A stretch of DNA of 64,000 bases from assembly GCF_920987055.1 (NCBI RefSeq), contig NZ_CAKLBX010000001.1, positions 1,846,501 through 1,910,500 on the forward strand. Reading direction: 5' to 3'. Under the pieces are notes generated by a model. It ran no database searches, was not told the origin of the DNA, and saw nothing but the letters and a program-made list of their open reading frames with translations. The DNA comes from Novosphingobium sp. CECT 9465 (GTDB taxonomy: Bacteria > Pseudomonadota > Alphaproteobacteria > Sphingomonadales > Sphingomonadaceae). Below are positions 37,500 to 47,033 of the stretch, in pieces. Both the position numbers and the translations under genes were made by a program. Each line of letters opens with the position of its first letter. Position 1 is the stretch's first letter.

Positions 37500-39059
37500 A
37501 TGGACGAACCTACCGGCGCAATCGGGCTGCGCGTTGCGCATTCCCTGCCCGTGCGCGTTGCGGCAACACTTCGCCCACTGAACATCCCCGATTGGCTGGC
37601 CACCGCCCTTGCCTACCTTGGCCTCGCCCTGCTGACGCGCGCATTCCTGCTCGGCAATCCGATCGTTCACATCGATGAACAGTTCTACCTGTTCGTGGCT
37701 GAACGCATGCGCGACGGCGCGCTGCCTTATGTCGACATCTGGGATCGCAAGCCTATAGGGCTGTTCCTGCTCTACGAAGTGATGGCCGCGATCCCCGGAG
37801 ATCCGGTGCTGGCTTATCAGGCCGGCGCGGTGCTGACGACGACCGCCACTGCGATGGTCGTGGCGCGCATAGCCCGCGAGATTGCCTCTCCTTCGGCCGC
37901 GTGGCAGGCAGGCATGGCTTATGTGCTTTTCATGCCGGCATTCAATTCCGGCCTGGGCCAAGCGCCGACATTCTACAACCTGCTGGTGGCGCTGGCCGCG
38001 CTGGGCCTGATCGATACGATGAAGCGGCCGGAAAGCATGATGCTGGTATGGCGCGGCGCCGCTATCATGGCACTGCTGGGGCTTGCCATCCAGATCAAGT
38101 ACACCGTGGTTTTCGAAGGCGCGGCCTTCGGGCTGATCCTGCTGGGCCGGGGCTATGCTGATGTATGGTCATGGCGCAAACTTGCGGCCGTTGCCGTTTT
38201 GTGGATTGCCGTGGCTTTGCTGCCCACGGCCTTGGCTGCTGCATATTACGCCAACCTTGGGCATCTGGACGAATTCATCTTTGCCAACTTCCTTTCGATC
38301 TTCGCGCGTGAATCCGATGGCTGGAAAGCGCCGTGGCGGCTGACCAAGGAAATGCTGGCACTGCTGCCGTTCTGGCTGGCGATCTTCCGGGCGCCGAAGC
38401 TGTTCAGCACTTCGGGCGGTTCATATCCCAAATCGCATTCGGTTATTGCGCTGTGGGGGGCTGCTGCCTTTGCCGGGTTCCTGCTGTTCGGCACCTGGTA
38501 CGATCACTACGTTGCACCACTGCTGGTTCCGCTGTCGGTACTGGCGGCGCCTGCACTGGCGCGGGTTGTCCCTTCCGAGCGCAAGTTCGGCAGGTTTCTC
38601 CTGGGCTTCGGCGCATTGGCGAGCGTTGCCGTGCCCCTTTATCAGGTGCGCAGTCATGGCACGGCGACTCAGTTTTCCGAAATGAACGCGATGATCGCGC
38701 GCGAACTGCATGGCGGATGCCTGTATATCTACGAAGGCGAGCTGGCATTCTACCGTACGCTGAACACCTGCTTGCCGACGACGCGGATCTTCCCGAACCA
38801 CCTGAACACTTATGTCGAAGCTCCGGCAGTCGGCGTCGATCCCGTGAATGAAGTGCGCAAGGTGATGGCGACAAAGCCGAGCGTCGTGCTGTTCTGGGCG
38901 CCCTCGCGCCTCTATCTGCCCAACCATGATACGCGACGCGTGGTCAGAGCAGAGCTGGCACGACACTACGAACGCTATGAAACCTATACACTGGGGACGC
39001 GGGTCTACTGGCTGTACCGGCTGCGGCGACCGGCCGGGAGCGCCGCAGCGGCAAGCTGA
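37500..39059 (+). CDS. integral-membrane glycosyltransferase (GT39/GT-C-like)
   Basis: 519 residues with about ten transmembrane segments. The first periplasmic loop NPIVHIDEQFYLFVAERMRDGALPYVDIWDRKPIG contains the D-E pair and the D-x-K-P motif characteristic of GT-C enzymes of the protein-mannosyltransferase/ArnT-like superfamily, which use polyprenyl-linked sugars. A periplasmic C-terminal region (after about residue 400) carries CLYIYEGELAFYRTLNTCLPTTRIFPNHLN. The acceptor (lipid, protein or polysaccharide) cannot be predicted; no other envelope-sugar gene is adjacent. It is convergent with topA, seven bases apart. Confidence 0.8.
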   Translation: MDEPTGAIGLRVAHSLPVRVAATLRPLNIPDWLATALAYLGLALLTRAFLLGNPIVHIDEQFYLFVAERMRDGALPYVDIWDRKPIGLFLLYEVMAAIPGDPVLAYQAGAVLTTTATAMVVARIAREIASPSAAWQAGMAYVLFMPAFNSGLGQAPTFYNLLVALAALGLIDTMKRPESMMLVWRGAAIMALLGLAIQIKYTVVFEGAAFGLILLGRGYADVWSWRKLAAVAVLWIAVALLPTALAAAYYANLGHLDEFIFANFLSIFARESDGWKAPWRLTKEMLALLPFWLAIFRAPKLFSTSGGSYPKSHSVIALWGAAAFAGFLLFGTWYDHYVAPLLVPLSVLAAPALARVVPSERKFGRFLLGFGALASVAVPLYQVRSHGTATQFSEMNAMIARELHGGCLYIYEGELAFYRTLNTCLPTTRIFPNHLNTYVEAPAVGVDPVNEVRKVMATKPSVVLFWAPSRLYLPNHDTRRVVRAELARHYERYETYTLGTRVYWLYRLRRPAGSAAAAS

Positions 39060-39065
39060 AACATT

Positions 39066-41687
39066 CTATTCCGCTGCGGCTTTTGTCTTGGCCGAAGCTG
39101 CCTTCTTGGCCGGAGCGTTCTTGGCCGAAGCTGCCTTCTTGGCCGGAGCGTTCTTGGCCGGTGCCTTGGTCGCAGCCGCTTTTTTGGCAGGCGCCTTTTT
39201 CGCAGGCTTCTTGCCCTTGGGCGGACCTTTGGCCGCGCGTTCATCGATAAGCGTGATGGCTTCTTCAAGGGTGAGCGCTTCGGGCTGCTTGTCCTTTGGC
39301 AGCGTAGCGTTGGTGGTGCCATCGGTGACGTAAGGACCGTAGCGTCCCGCCATCAGCTTGATCTCGCCACCCGATGTGGGGTGCGGACCGAAAGTGTTGA
39401 GCGGTTCGGCAGCCGCGCGATTGCCGCGCCCGCCAGCGCCCGCAGCGGCGGCGGCCAGCAGCATGACGGCGGCGTTCATGCCGGTTTCGAAAACTTCGGC
39501 GGTGGACTTGAGCCGCGCGTACTTGCCGTCATGCGCCAGATAGGGACCGTAGCGGCCGATGCTGGCGGTGATCGGATTGCCCGATTCCGGGTGCGTGCCG
39601 ACTTCGCGCGGAAGCCCCAGCAGCTTCAGCGCCCATTCGAGATCGAGTTCGCCGATATCCTTGGGGATCGAAGCGCGCTTCGCCTCCTTGCCCTCACCCA
39701 ACTGGACATAAGGTCCGAACCGGCCTGTCTTGCGGGTAACGTCGAGGTCGGTCACCGGGTCCTTTCCCAGAACACCATCGTCGTCCCCGCCTTCGCCATC
39801 GGCACCGCCGGGCTGGGCGAACTTGCGGGTGAACTTGCATTCAGGATAATTCGAACAAGCCACGAATGCACCATAGCGACCGCCACGCAGCGAAAGGCGG
39901 CCTTCAGCACATTTCGGGCAGATGCGCGGATCGGTGCCGTCCTCACGCGGCGGGAACAGGTAATCGGACAGGAATTCGTCAAGCTCGGCCATAACCTCGC
40001 TCGGCTTGTTCTCCATCACCTCGTCTGACTTGGGTTTGAAATCGCGCCAGAAATCGGCCAGCACGATTTTCCATTCGGCCCGTCCGCCAGAGACGTTATC
40101 GAGTTCGTCCTCCATCCCGGCGGTGAATTCATAGGCCACGTAGCGCGGAAAGAAACGCTCCAGAAATGCTGTGAGAAGTCGACCCGATTCCTCTGCAAAG
40201 AAACGATTTTTCTCGGTCCTGACGTAATTGCGATCTTTCAGTACCTGAAGCGTGGCGGCATACGTGGACGGGCGCCCGATGCCGAGTTCCTCAAGCCGCT
40301 TGACCAGACTGGCTTCCGAATAGCGCGGCGGTGGCTGGGTAAAGTGCTGGGTGGCATCAACCCCGCGCTTGGCCGGGGTATCGCCGGTGTTCATCGCCGG
40401 GAGCAGGCCGCTCTCCTCATCGTCGCCGTCCTGCTTCTGGTCGCGGCCTTCTTCATAGACCGCGAGGAAACCGGGGAATTTGATCACCTGGCCGGTAGCG
40501 CGCAATTCATGCTTGCCGGTGCCATCACGCAGGGTGATTGTGGTGCGCTCAATATTGGCAGAGGCCATCTGGCTGGCCATCGCGCGCTTGTAGACAAGAT
40601 CGTAGAGCCGCGCTTCATCGCCTGAACCATAACGGTCCTTGGTGAAATCGGTGGGGCGGATCGCCTCGTGCGCTTCCTGCGCGTTCTTGGCCTTGGTTTC
40701 GTAATGACGCGGCTTTTCCGGCAGGTAGTGACCATCATAGCGGTCGGAAATGGCCTTGCGCGCTTCGGAAATGGCGCTGGGGTCCATCTGCACGCCATCG
40801 GTACGCATGTAGGTGATCGCGCCCGCTTCATAGAGCGTCTGCGCCACGCGCATGGTGTGACTGGCCGAGAAGCCGAGCTTGCGCGCCGCCTCCTGTTGCA
40901 GTGTTGATGTGGTGAACGGCGGATAGGGATTGCGGCGGGTCGGCTTGGTCTCCACCTCCTCCACGCGGAACGTGGCGGATTCGACCAGCGCCTTGGCCTT
41001 CAACGCCGCGCCTTCATCGCCCAGCGTCAGCTTGTCGAGCTTCTGACCTTCGAAACGCACGAGGCGCGCGGAAAATTCGGTGCCAAGATGTTCGAGACGC
41101 GCGATGACCGACCAGTATTCCTGGCTGCGGAATGCCTCGATCTCGCGTTCCCGCTCGACAATCAGGCGCAGCGCGACCGACTGGACGCGACCTGCCGATT
41201 TCGCGCCGGGCAACTTGCGCCACAGCACCGGGGAAAGCGTGAAGCCGAACAGGTAATCGAGCGCGCGACGGGCCAGATAGGCGTCGATCAGATCCTGATC
41301 GAGTTCGCGCGGACGCTTCATCGCATCGGTGACGGTCTGCTTGGTGATCGCATTGAAAGTGACGCGTTCCACCTCTTTAGGCAGCGCCTTACGTTTCTTC
41401 AGCAACTCCCTGACATGCCAGGAAATTGCCTCACCCTCACGATCAGGGTCAGTCGCCAGGATCAGACGGTCGGCGGTCTTGGCCGCATCGGTGATGGCCT
41501 TCACGCGCGAGGTCTTGTCGCCGTAAAGCTCCCAGTCCATCGCGAAATCCTCGTCCGGGCGGACAGAGCCGTCCTTGGGCGGCAGATCGCGGATGTGGCC
41601 ATAGGAGGCGAGCACCTTGTAGCCGGGGCCGAGATACTTCTCGATGGTCTTGGCCTTGGCCGGAGATTCTACGATGACAAGCTGCAT
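39066..41687 (-). CDS. topA: DNA topoisomerase I
   Basis: Relaxes negative supercoils. The 873-residue protein has the Toprim domain (LVIVESPAKAKTIEKYLG to DPDREGEAISWH), the active-site tyrosine in AITYMRTDG, CPKCAEGRLSLRGGRYGAFVACSNYPEC zinc ribbon, and repeated C-terminal GRYGPYV-type DNA-binding modules. It ends in a Lys/Ala/Pro-rich tail (about 50 residues, KKPAKKAPAKKAA style) that includes an exact 33-bp duplication at DNA level. Such basic tails are common in alphaproteobacterial TopA and likely add DNA binding. Upstream in the same direction are dprA and plsY. Confidence 0.97.
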   Translation of the reverse strand: MQLVIVESPAKAKTIEKYLGPGYKVLASYGHIRDLPPKDGSVRPDEDFAMDWELYGDKTSRVKAITDAAKTADRLILATDPDREGEAISWHVRELLKKRKALPKEVERVTFNAITKQTVTDAMKRPRELDQDLIDAYLARRALDYLFGFTLSPVLWRKLPGAKSAGRVQSVALRLIVEREREIEAFRSQEYWSVIARLEHLGTEFSARLVRFEGQKLDKLTLGDEGAALKAKALVESATFRVEEVETKPTRRNPYPPFTTSTLQQEAARKLGFSASHTMRVAQTLYEAGAITYMRTDGVQMDPSAISEARKAISDRYDGHYLPEKPRHYETKAKNAQEAHEAIRPTDFTKDRYGSGDEARLYDLVYKRAMASQMASANIERTTITLRDGTGKHELRATGQVIKFPGFLAVYEEGRDQKQDGDDEESGLLPAMNTGDTPAKRGVDATQHFTQPPPRYSEASLVKRLEELGIGRPSTYAATLQVLKDRNYVRTEKNRFFAEESGRLLTAFLERFFPRYVAYEFTAGMEDELDNVSGGRAEWKIVLADFWRDFKPKSDEVMENKPSEVMAELDEFLSDYLFPPREDGTDPRICPKCAEGRLSLRGGRYGAFVACSNYPECKFTRKFAQPGGADGEGGDDDGVLGKDPVTDLDVTRKTGRFGPYVQLGEGKEAKRASIPKDIGELDLEWALKLLGLPREVGTHPESGNPITASIGRYGPYLAHDGKYARLKSTAEVFETGMNAAVMLLAAAAAGAGGRGNRAAAEPLNTFGPHPTSGGEIKLMAGRYGPYVTDGTTNATLPKDKQPEALTLEEAITLIDERAAKGPPKGKKPAKKAPAKKAAATKAPAKNAPAKKAASAKNAPAKKAASAKTKAAAE
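39087..39152 (-). repeat. two exact 33-bp tandem repeats in the topA tail
   Basis: Units 39087-39119 and 39120-39152 are identical. Each encodes eleven residues of the basic tail (the ...AKNAPAKKAAS pattern). The in-frame unit length lets the tail grow or shrink by replication slippage. Confidence 0.9.
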
Positions 41688-41762
41688 GGTGATTTTAAGC
41701 AGTCCTTACGTGTACGTGTGCGCGAGGGTGGGGACGATTGAAGCGGTTCGTCAAGCGGCACC

Positions 41763-42871
41763 TTATGCGGAAAGGCTGACCCGGCCTGCGGCGTGACGTT
41801 GCAGGCGCCCGGCCAGTTCGAGTTCGAGCAGCGCCATCTGCACCGCCCCGGCATTCGCCCCGCTCTGGCGGATGATCTCATCCACGGCGATGGGGGCAAG
41901 GCCGAGCAGTCCGGCGATGTCGGCAGGTTCTGCGGCAATATCGGGTGCATAGGCATCTGCCGATTCACGGAAATGCGCACGGGGCCGGCCTTCGAAACCG
42001 GCGAGGAGTTCGATCACGTCTTCAGGCGACTGGACGAGAATCGCGCCCTCGCGAATCAACTGGTTGCACCCCTGCGAGCGGCTGTCGAGCGGTGAGCCGG
42101 GGATAGCCATGACTTCCCGGCCCGATTCGGCGGCAAGCCGCGCCGTGATCAGCGAGCCGGAACGGGGGGCGGCTTCGACCACCAGCGTTCCGGTGGAAAG
42201 ACCTGCGATGATGCGGTTGCGGTGGGGGAAGTGGCGCGCGAGCGGTTCGGTGCCCGGCGGCATTTCGGCGATCAGCAGGCCTTGCGTTGCAACCTGCTCC
42301 TGCAAGTCGGCGTTTTCGGGCGGATAGGCTATGTCGATCCCGCTGGCGATCACGCCAATGGTGCTGCCGCCATCGGCCATGCCCGCCAGCGCGCCCCGGT
42401 GGGCGCGGAATCGATACCCCGCGCGAGGCCGGATACGACCACGTAACCTCTGCCCGCCAGCACCGTGGCGAAATCGCGCGACAGCTTGACCGCACCCGCC
42501 GAGGCATTGCGGGCGCCGACGACGGCAACAGACGGGCGGGCGAGCAAGCCTGCATCGCCGCGCACGGTGAGGATCGGCGGCGGGCTTTCGAGTGCGGCCA
42601 GGAGGGCGGGATAATCGGCGCCATCGTGGAACAGGTAGCGCGCGCCCGACGCGCGAACGGCAGCAACTTCGGCTTCGATGCGTTCCACCGGGGCGGGGCG
42701 ATAGGGCGCGCCGCCCCTTGCCGAGAGATCGGGCAAGGCATCAAGCGCGGCACTGGCGGTGCCGAAGCGACGGAGCAACTGGTTGTAACTGACCGGGCCG
42801 ATGTTGGGCGAGCGCAGGAGGCGGATGCGCGCGAACGCTTCGGCACGGGTAAGCACGGCCGCGGTGTTCAC
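41763..42871 (-). pseudogene. dprA: DNA-processing protein DprA, frameshifted
   Basis: DprA loads RecA on single-stranded DNA during natural transformation. From the GTG at 42871 (overlapping the plsY TGA as GTGA) the frame reads the SAM-like N-terminus LLRSPNIGPVSYNQLL and the Rossmann core VAVVGARNASAGAVKLSRDFA and VSGLARGIDSA. It then loses frame in the GC run at about 42398-42408. The second frame resumes with MADGGSTIGVIASGIDIAYPPEN and RHFPHRNRIIAGLSTGTLVVEA, ending in a DprA winged-helix-like domain. One missing base explains the break. It may be a true null allele or a sequencing error. Confidence 0.9.
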
Positions 42872-43461
42872 TTTTTGCCACCAACCTTCGGTTCGGTTCC
42901 AGCCCGCAGGCGAGCGATGTTTTCGCGGTGGAGGAACACCACGAGCATGGCGAGAAACGCCAGCGCAGGGACATAAGGCGCATCGCCGAGCAACGCGGCG
43001 GCAACCGGCGCTGCGACCGCCGCGCTCATCCCGCCGAGCGACGAGATGCGGCTGACGCCAAGCACGCTGAGCCACACCACGGCATAGGCAAGGCCGATGG
43101 GCCAGGCGAGGCCGAGCGAGACGCCCATCAGCGTTGCGACGCCCTTCCCGCCCCTGAACTTCAGCCAGAGCGGAAAGCAGTGGCCAAGCACGACGGCGAC
43201 GGCGGTCAGGGCTTCGCTACCGGGCCAGACATGGCGGGCAAGCAGCACCGCAGCGATCCCCTTTCCCATATCGAGCAGGAGCGTTGCGGCTGCGAGGCCT
43301 TTTCTGCCGGTGCGCAGGACATTGGTAGCGCCGATGTTACCCGAACCGATCGCGCGCAAATCGCCCGCGCCGGTAAGGCGGGTGAGGATCAGGCCGAAGG
43401 GGACGGACCCCAGCAGGTAGCCGACGACAAGAGGCAGGAGCGTTTCCACAGAAGCGCTCAT
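42868..43461 (-). CDS. plsY: acyl-phosphate glycerol-3-phosphate acyltransferase
   Basis: Makes lysophosphatidic acid from acyl-phosphate and glycerol 3-phosphate at the inner membrane. 197 residues with about five helices. The three PlsY motifs are visible: YLLGSVPFGLILTRLTGAGDLRAIGSGNIGATNVLRTG (S-x-P and G-S-G-N-x-G-A-T-N), VVLGHCFPLWLKFRGGKGVAT (H and F-x-G-G-K-G-V-A-T) and the later LHRENIARL. The start is set at ATG 43461; a much longer frame would run into murI. Its stop overlaps the dprA start. Divergent from murI, 70 bp. Confidence 0.96.
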   Translation of the reverse strand: MSASVETLLPLVVGYLLGSVPFGLILTRLTGAGDLRAIGSGNIGATNVLRTGRKGLAAATLLLDMGKGIAAVLLARHVWPGSEALTAVAVVLGHCFPLWLKFRGGKGVATLMGVSLGLAWPIGLAYAVVWLSVLGVSRISSLGGMSAAVAAPVAAALLGDAPYVPALAFLAMLVVFLHRENIARLRAGTEPKVGGKK

Positions 43462-43531
43462 ACGCAATCCGGTGGCAAAAGCGAAAGAGGTCCCTTCCCA
43501 TTTTACCGCCATTACCGATACAAGCGCCGCA

Positions 43532-44353
43532 ATGACGGGGACAGACACAGCAGCGACAGGTGATCCGGCGGCCCCGGTGCTGCTGTTCGATTCGGGCGTG
43601 GGCGGCCTTTCGGTGCTGCGCAAGGTGCGCGATGTCCTGCCGCAGGCTCCGGTGATCTACGTGGCCGACAACGCAGGCCTGCCCTATGGCACCAAGACCG
43701 AGGCGCAGATCGCGGCGCGGGTTTCCGGGCTGCTGGGGCGGCTGACCGAACGGCTGCGCCCCCGCCTGGTGTGCATCGCCTGCAATACAGCATCCACCAT
43801 CGCACTCGCATCGGTGCGCGAAGTGCTGGAAGTGCCCATTGTGGGCACCGTGCCTGCGATCAAGCCTGCCGCTGCAATGACCAGGACCGGCGTGATCGGA
43901 TTGCTGGGCACCGCGGCAACGATCCGGCAGGGCTATGTCGACCGGCTTGAGGCAGAATTTGCCGCGGACAAGCGCCTGTTGCGGCATGGTGCGCCCGAAC
44001 TGGTCGCGGCCGCCGAAGCCAAGTTGCGTGGCGAGACGGTTGATTCTGCGGTCTATGCACGGGCGGCCGAAGCGCTTCGAGCGCACCCGGATGGCGACAG
44101 GATCGATACGGTGGTGCTGGCGTGTACGCATTTTCCGCTGATCGAGGATGAATTGCGCAAAGCGTTTGGTCCCGGCGTATCGTTCATCGATGGATCGGAC
44201 GGGATCGCCCGCCAGATTGTTTTTCTCACGCAAGGGCAGGAATGGCGACGCGAAGCGCCCGATCTTGCGCTGTTCACCCGTGGCGGAATCGATGTGGACC
44301 AGCTAGGTTCGACGCTCGAAGCGCATGGGCTTGAACGTGTTGCGATATTTTGA
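43532..44353 (+). CDS. murI: glutamate racemase
   Basis: Supplies D-glutamate for peptidoglycan. 273 residues with the substrate motif LLFDSGVGGLSVLRKV, YVADNAGLPYGTKT, the first catalytic cysteine in CIACNTASTIA and the second in VVLACTHFPLIEDEL. Both cysteines and the neighbouring D-S and T-H pairs are intact. The start ATG at 43532 has only a weak ribosome site; an open extension to 43472 would cross the plsY promoter. It is followed by a metallo-hydrolase gene 45 bp downstream. Confidence 0.95.
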   Translation: MTGTDTAATGDPAAPVLLFDSGVGGLSVLRKVRDVLPQAPVIYVADNAGLPYGTKTEAQIAARVSGLLGRLTERLRPRLVCIACNTASTIALASVREVLEVPIVGTVPAIKPAAAMTRTGVIGLLGTAATIRQGYVDRLEAEFAADKRLLRHGAPELVAAAEAKLRGETVDSAVYARAAEALRAHPDGDRIDTVVLACTHFPLIEDELRKAFGPGVSFIDGSDGIARQIVFLTQGQEWRREAPDLALFTRGGIDVDQLGSTLEAHGLERVAIF

Positions 44354-44398
44354 CGGGCGTTCGCGGCGCACGTGTCGGCCGACTGGGGGGCCGCTGGA

Positions 44399-45319
44399 AT
44401 GAGTCGATTTTCGAAGGCGGTCATCGTTCTGCTGCTCATGGCCGGCATGATGTATTACTGGCTTTTCGTGAATGCCGGGCCGGCCAGTGCCCCGATACGC
44501 AGGATCGACCTTGCCCAGATCCGCCAGGCTGCCGAGTCCCTGCCCGGCGATAAGCCCACTGCACTGGAATATGCCACGCTCGCTTCGCGACTGGTGCCCG
44601 GCGCCGCACTGGCCGCAGGTACGGGCTTGAGGCAGGTCTGGACAGGCGTGATCGTGTGGCGGATCGTCAGGCCTGACGGTGGCATCGTGATCGACAGCGG
44701 CTTTTCAAGGGCAGACGCCAAGGAACGGAAATTCAGGCACTACGACAAGCGGGTCGAGAAGCTGGTGGGGCAGTGGATGGAGGGTGCGCGGCAGATCGTG
44801 TTCACGCACGAGCACATCGATCATGTGGGTGGATTTCTCGATTACCCAAGGTTTGATGCCATTGCCAGCAAGGCGATAGTCTCACCCGAACTTGCACAGG
44901 GCATGACCGCGCTGTGGCGGGAAAACGCCGGACGATTGCCTGCTCCTCGCAAGCTTGCCGCAATCGAAGCCATTGCCCCCGGCGTGGTCCTGATCCAGAC
45001 GCCGGGGCATACACCCGGATCGCAGATGATCTTCGTCAAGCTGCGGAATGGACGCGAGTACCTTTTCGCGGGGGATACCGGTTCATTGGCCGCCAATATC
45101 ATCGAGACCACCCCTCGTTCCCGCTTGCTCACCGACTGGCTGATACAAGAGGACCGCGTTGCCACGATTGGCTGGCTTAAGGGCCTCAACGACTTGAGGG
45201 AAAAGAACCAATCCCTTGTTGTTCTGCCATCGCACGACCCGTTGTTTCTGAAGGCCACGGCGCTTCAGGATGGCTTTGCCGAGGCGCCCGCGCTGCGCCG
45301 ACCGACGCTGGCCCAATAG
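44399..45319 (+). CDS. metallo-beta-lactamase-fold hydrolase, membrane-anchored
   Basis: 306 residues from ATG 44399 (a GTG at 44372 is possible). An N-terminal helix (KAVIVLLLMAGMMYYWLFV, about 6-24) acts as a signal anchor or uncleaved signal. The metal-binding motif is FTHEHIDHVGGF (H-x-H-x-D-H), with later GHTPGSQM and AGDTGSLAAN supplying the other ligands, and PSHDPLF near the end. The fold covers lactonases, glyoxalase II and others; the substrate is unknown. The catalytic domain would face the periplasm. No neighbour indicates a pathway. Confidence 0.85.
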   Translation: MSRFSKAVIVLLLMAGMMYYWLFVNAGPASAPIRRIDLAQIRQAAESLPGDKPTALEYATLASRLVPGAALAAGTGLRQVWTGVIVWRIVRPDGGIVIDSGFSRADAKERKFRHYDKRVEKLVGQWMEGARQIVFTHEHIDHVGGFLDYPRFDAIASKAIVSPELAQGMTALWRENAGRLPAPRKLAAIEAIAPGVVLIQTPGHTPGSQMIFVKLRNGREYLFAGDTGSLAANIIETTPRSRLLTDWLIQEDRVATIGWLKGLNDLREKNQSLVVLPSHDPLFLKATALQDGFAEAPALRRPTLAQ

Positions 45320-45456
45320 ATTGGTCTTTTGGGTCAGCACAACAAATCATGCTGGCATTGCGGATTCATCCGGCGTAGAGACCGGCCATTCGCCGATGGG
45401 CCTGGGGATCGGGCCTCAAGGGCAAACATGTCCTTGTTGCAGGAAGGAGCGGCGGG

Positions 45457-46677
45457 GTGAACTACGATCAGGTTTTCGATTCGGCTATCGAGCGTCTGCA
45501 CTCCGAGGGCCGCTACCGCGTGTTCATCGACATTTTGCGCAACAAGGGCGCATACCCCAACGCGCGCTGCTTTGCCGGTCACAACGGCCCAAAGCCGATC
45601 ACAGTGTGGTGTTCGAACGATTATCTCGCCATGGGCCAGCATCCCAAGGTGATCGAGGCGATGGAAGAGGCGCTGCACAATGTCGGCGCGGGTTCCGGCG
45701 GAACGCGCAACATCGGTGGCAACACGCATTACCATATCCAGCTTGAGGCTGAACTGGCCGATCTGCATGGCAAGGATGGCGCGCTGCTGTTTACCAGCGG
45801 CTATGTCTCGAACGATGCCACGCTTTCAACGCTGGCCAAGATCCTGCCCGGCTGCGTGATCTTTTCCGACGAATTGAACCACGCATCGATGATTGCGGGC
45901 ATTCGCAATTCGGGTGCGGAAAAGAAGGTGTGGCGTCATAATGACGTGGAACATCTAGAAGAACTGCTGGCCGAAACCGACCCCGCGGTGCCCAAGCTGA
46001 TCGCATTCGAATCCGTCTATTCGATGGACGGCGATGTCGCGCCAATCCACGCGATCTGCGACCTTGCCGAAAAGTACAACGCGCTGACTTACATCGACGA
46101 AGTCCACGCCGTCGGCATGTATGGCCCGCGCGGCGGCGGCATCACCGATCGTGACGAAGCCGCACACCGCATCGACATCATCGAAGGTACGCTGGGCAAG
46201 GCATTCGGCGTGATGGGCGGCTATATCGCGGCCGACACGCGGATCATCGACGTGATCCGCTCCTACGCGCCTGGCTTTATCTTCACGACATCGCTTTCGC
46301 CGGTGCTGGTAGCTGGCGTGCTCGCCAGTGTGCGGCACCTCAAGGCTTCCAGTGTCGAGCGCGAAGGTCAGCAGGCAGCGGCGGCGTTCCTGAAGAAATC
46401 GCTGGCCGATGCGGGCCTGCCGGTCATGCCATCGACCACGCATATCGTTCCGCTGATGGTGGGCGATCCGGTACGCGCCAAGAAGATCGCCGACATCCTG
46501 CTGGCCGAATACGGCGTCTATGTGCAGCCGATCAATTACCCGACCGTACCGCGCGGCACGGAACGCCTGCGCTTCACGCCCGGCCCCTCGCACACCGAGG
46601 CGATGATGACCGAGCTGACCGAGGCGCTGGTGGAAATCTGGCAGCGCATGGAACTGGAACTGCAACAGGCCGCCTGA
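45457..46677 (+). CDS. hemA: 5-aminolevulinate synthase
   Basis: Condenses glycine with succinyl-CoA to 5-aminolevulinate, the first haem step in the C4 (Shemin) route used by alphaproteobacteria. 406 residues from a GTG with an AGGAAGGAG ribosome site. Motifs include [73 protein letters not shown] (cofactor Asp) and [17 protein letters not shown] with the PLP lysine. A terminator follows at 46708-46740. Length is standard. Confidence 0.98.
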   Translation: MNYDQVFDSAIERLHSEGRYRVFIDILRNKGAYPNARCFAGHNGPKPITVWCSNDYLAMGQHPKVIEAMEEALHNVGAGSGGTRNIGGNTHYHIQLEAELADLHGKDGALLFTSGYVSNDATLSTLAKILPGCVIFSDELNHASMIAGIRNSGAEKKVWRHNDVEHLEELLAETDPAVPKLIAFESVYSMDGDVAPIHAICDLAEKYNALTYIDEVHAVGMYGPRGGGITDRDEAAHRIDIIEGTLGKAFGVMGGYIAADTRIIDVIRSYAPGFIFTTSLSPVLVAGVLASVRHLKASSVEREGQQAAAAFLKKSLADAGLPVMPSTTHIVPLMVGDPVRAKKIADILLAEYGVYVQPINYPTVPRGTERLRFTPGPSHTEAMMTELTEALVEIWQRMELELQQAA

Positions 46678-46707
46678 GCCGCGGGTTTCCGGTTTGTTGA
46701 CGAGATC

Positions 46708-46740
46708 AAGCCCTCCCCTTGCCGGGAGGGCTTTTCGTTT
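46708..46740 (+). terminator. Rho-independent terminator of hemA
   Basis: AAGCCCTCCC (46708-46717), loop CTTGCC, GGGAGGGCTT (46724-46733), then TTCGTTT. It lies 30 bp after the hemA stop. Confidence 0.8.
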
Positions 46741-46791
46741 CTCCCCCACCCCGTTGACGATTATCCCCTTCGCCTACAGTTATATCTTCTT

Positions 46792-46881
46792 CGTCACCCC
46801 GGACTTGCTCCGGGATCCATCTATCTCCAACAGCGACAGTCTGTTCGGCACCATGAATCCTGAAACAAGTTCAGGATGACG
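46792..46881. repeat. paired-palindrome element bounded by CGTCA/TGACG
   Basis: Starts CGTCA (46792-46796) and ends TGACG (46877-46881). Hairpins are CCCGGA-CTTGC-TCCGGG (46798-46814) and ATCCTGAA-ACAAG-TTCAGGAT (46857-46877). The family is the same as 18910-19050. With the two terminators it fills the 356-bp gap 46678-47033, where no gene is seen. Confidence 0.7.
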
Positions 46882-46979
46882 TTGCTGAAGTTTACGTTGC
46901 CAGACGGGATGACAAAATCCCCGTTCGTGTCGAACGAAGGCGAACGGGGGCTGTCAGGCTTGATCGAACCGGTCGATGA

Positions 46980-47009
46980 AAAAGGCCCCACCTTGCGGCA
47001 GGGCCTTTT
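46980..47009. terminator. bidirectional terminator at the decarboxylase end
   Basis: AAAAGGCCC (46980-46988), 12-nt loop, GGGCCTTTT (47001-47009). On the minus strand it follows the decarboxylase stop and ends in TTTTT; on the plus strand it also has a T-run. Confidence 0.75.
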
Positions 47010-47033
47010 CTATTCACGCCACGGCGCAACAAA

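Noticed and set aside
39087..39152. Tandem repeats suggestive of a CRISPR array
   Set aside because: Two adjacent 33-bp units without spacers, inside the topA tail.
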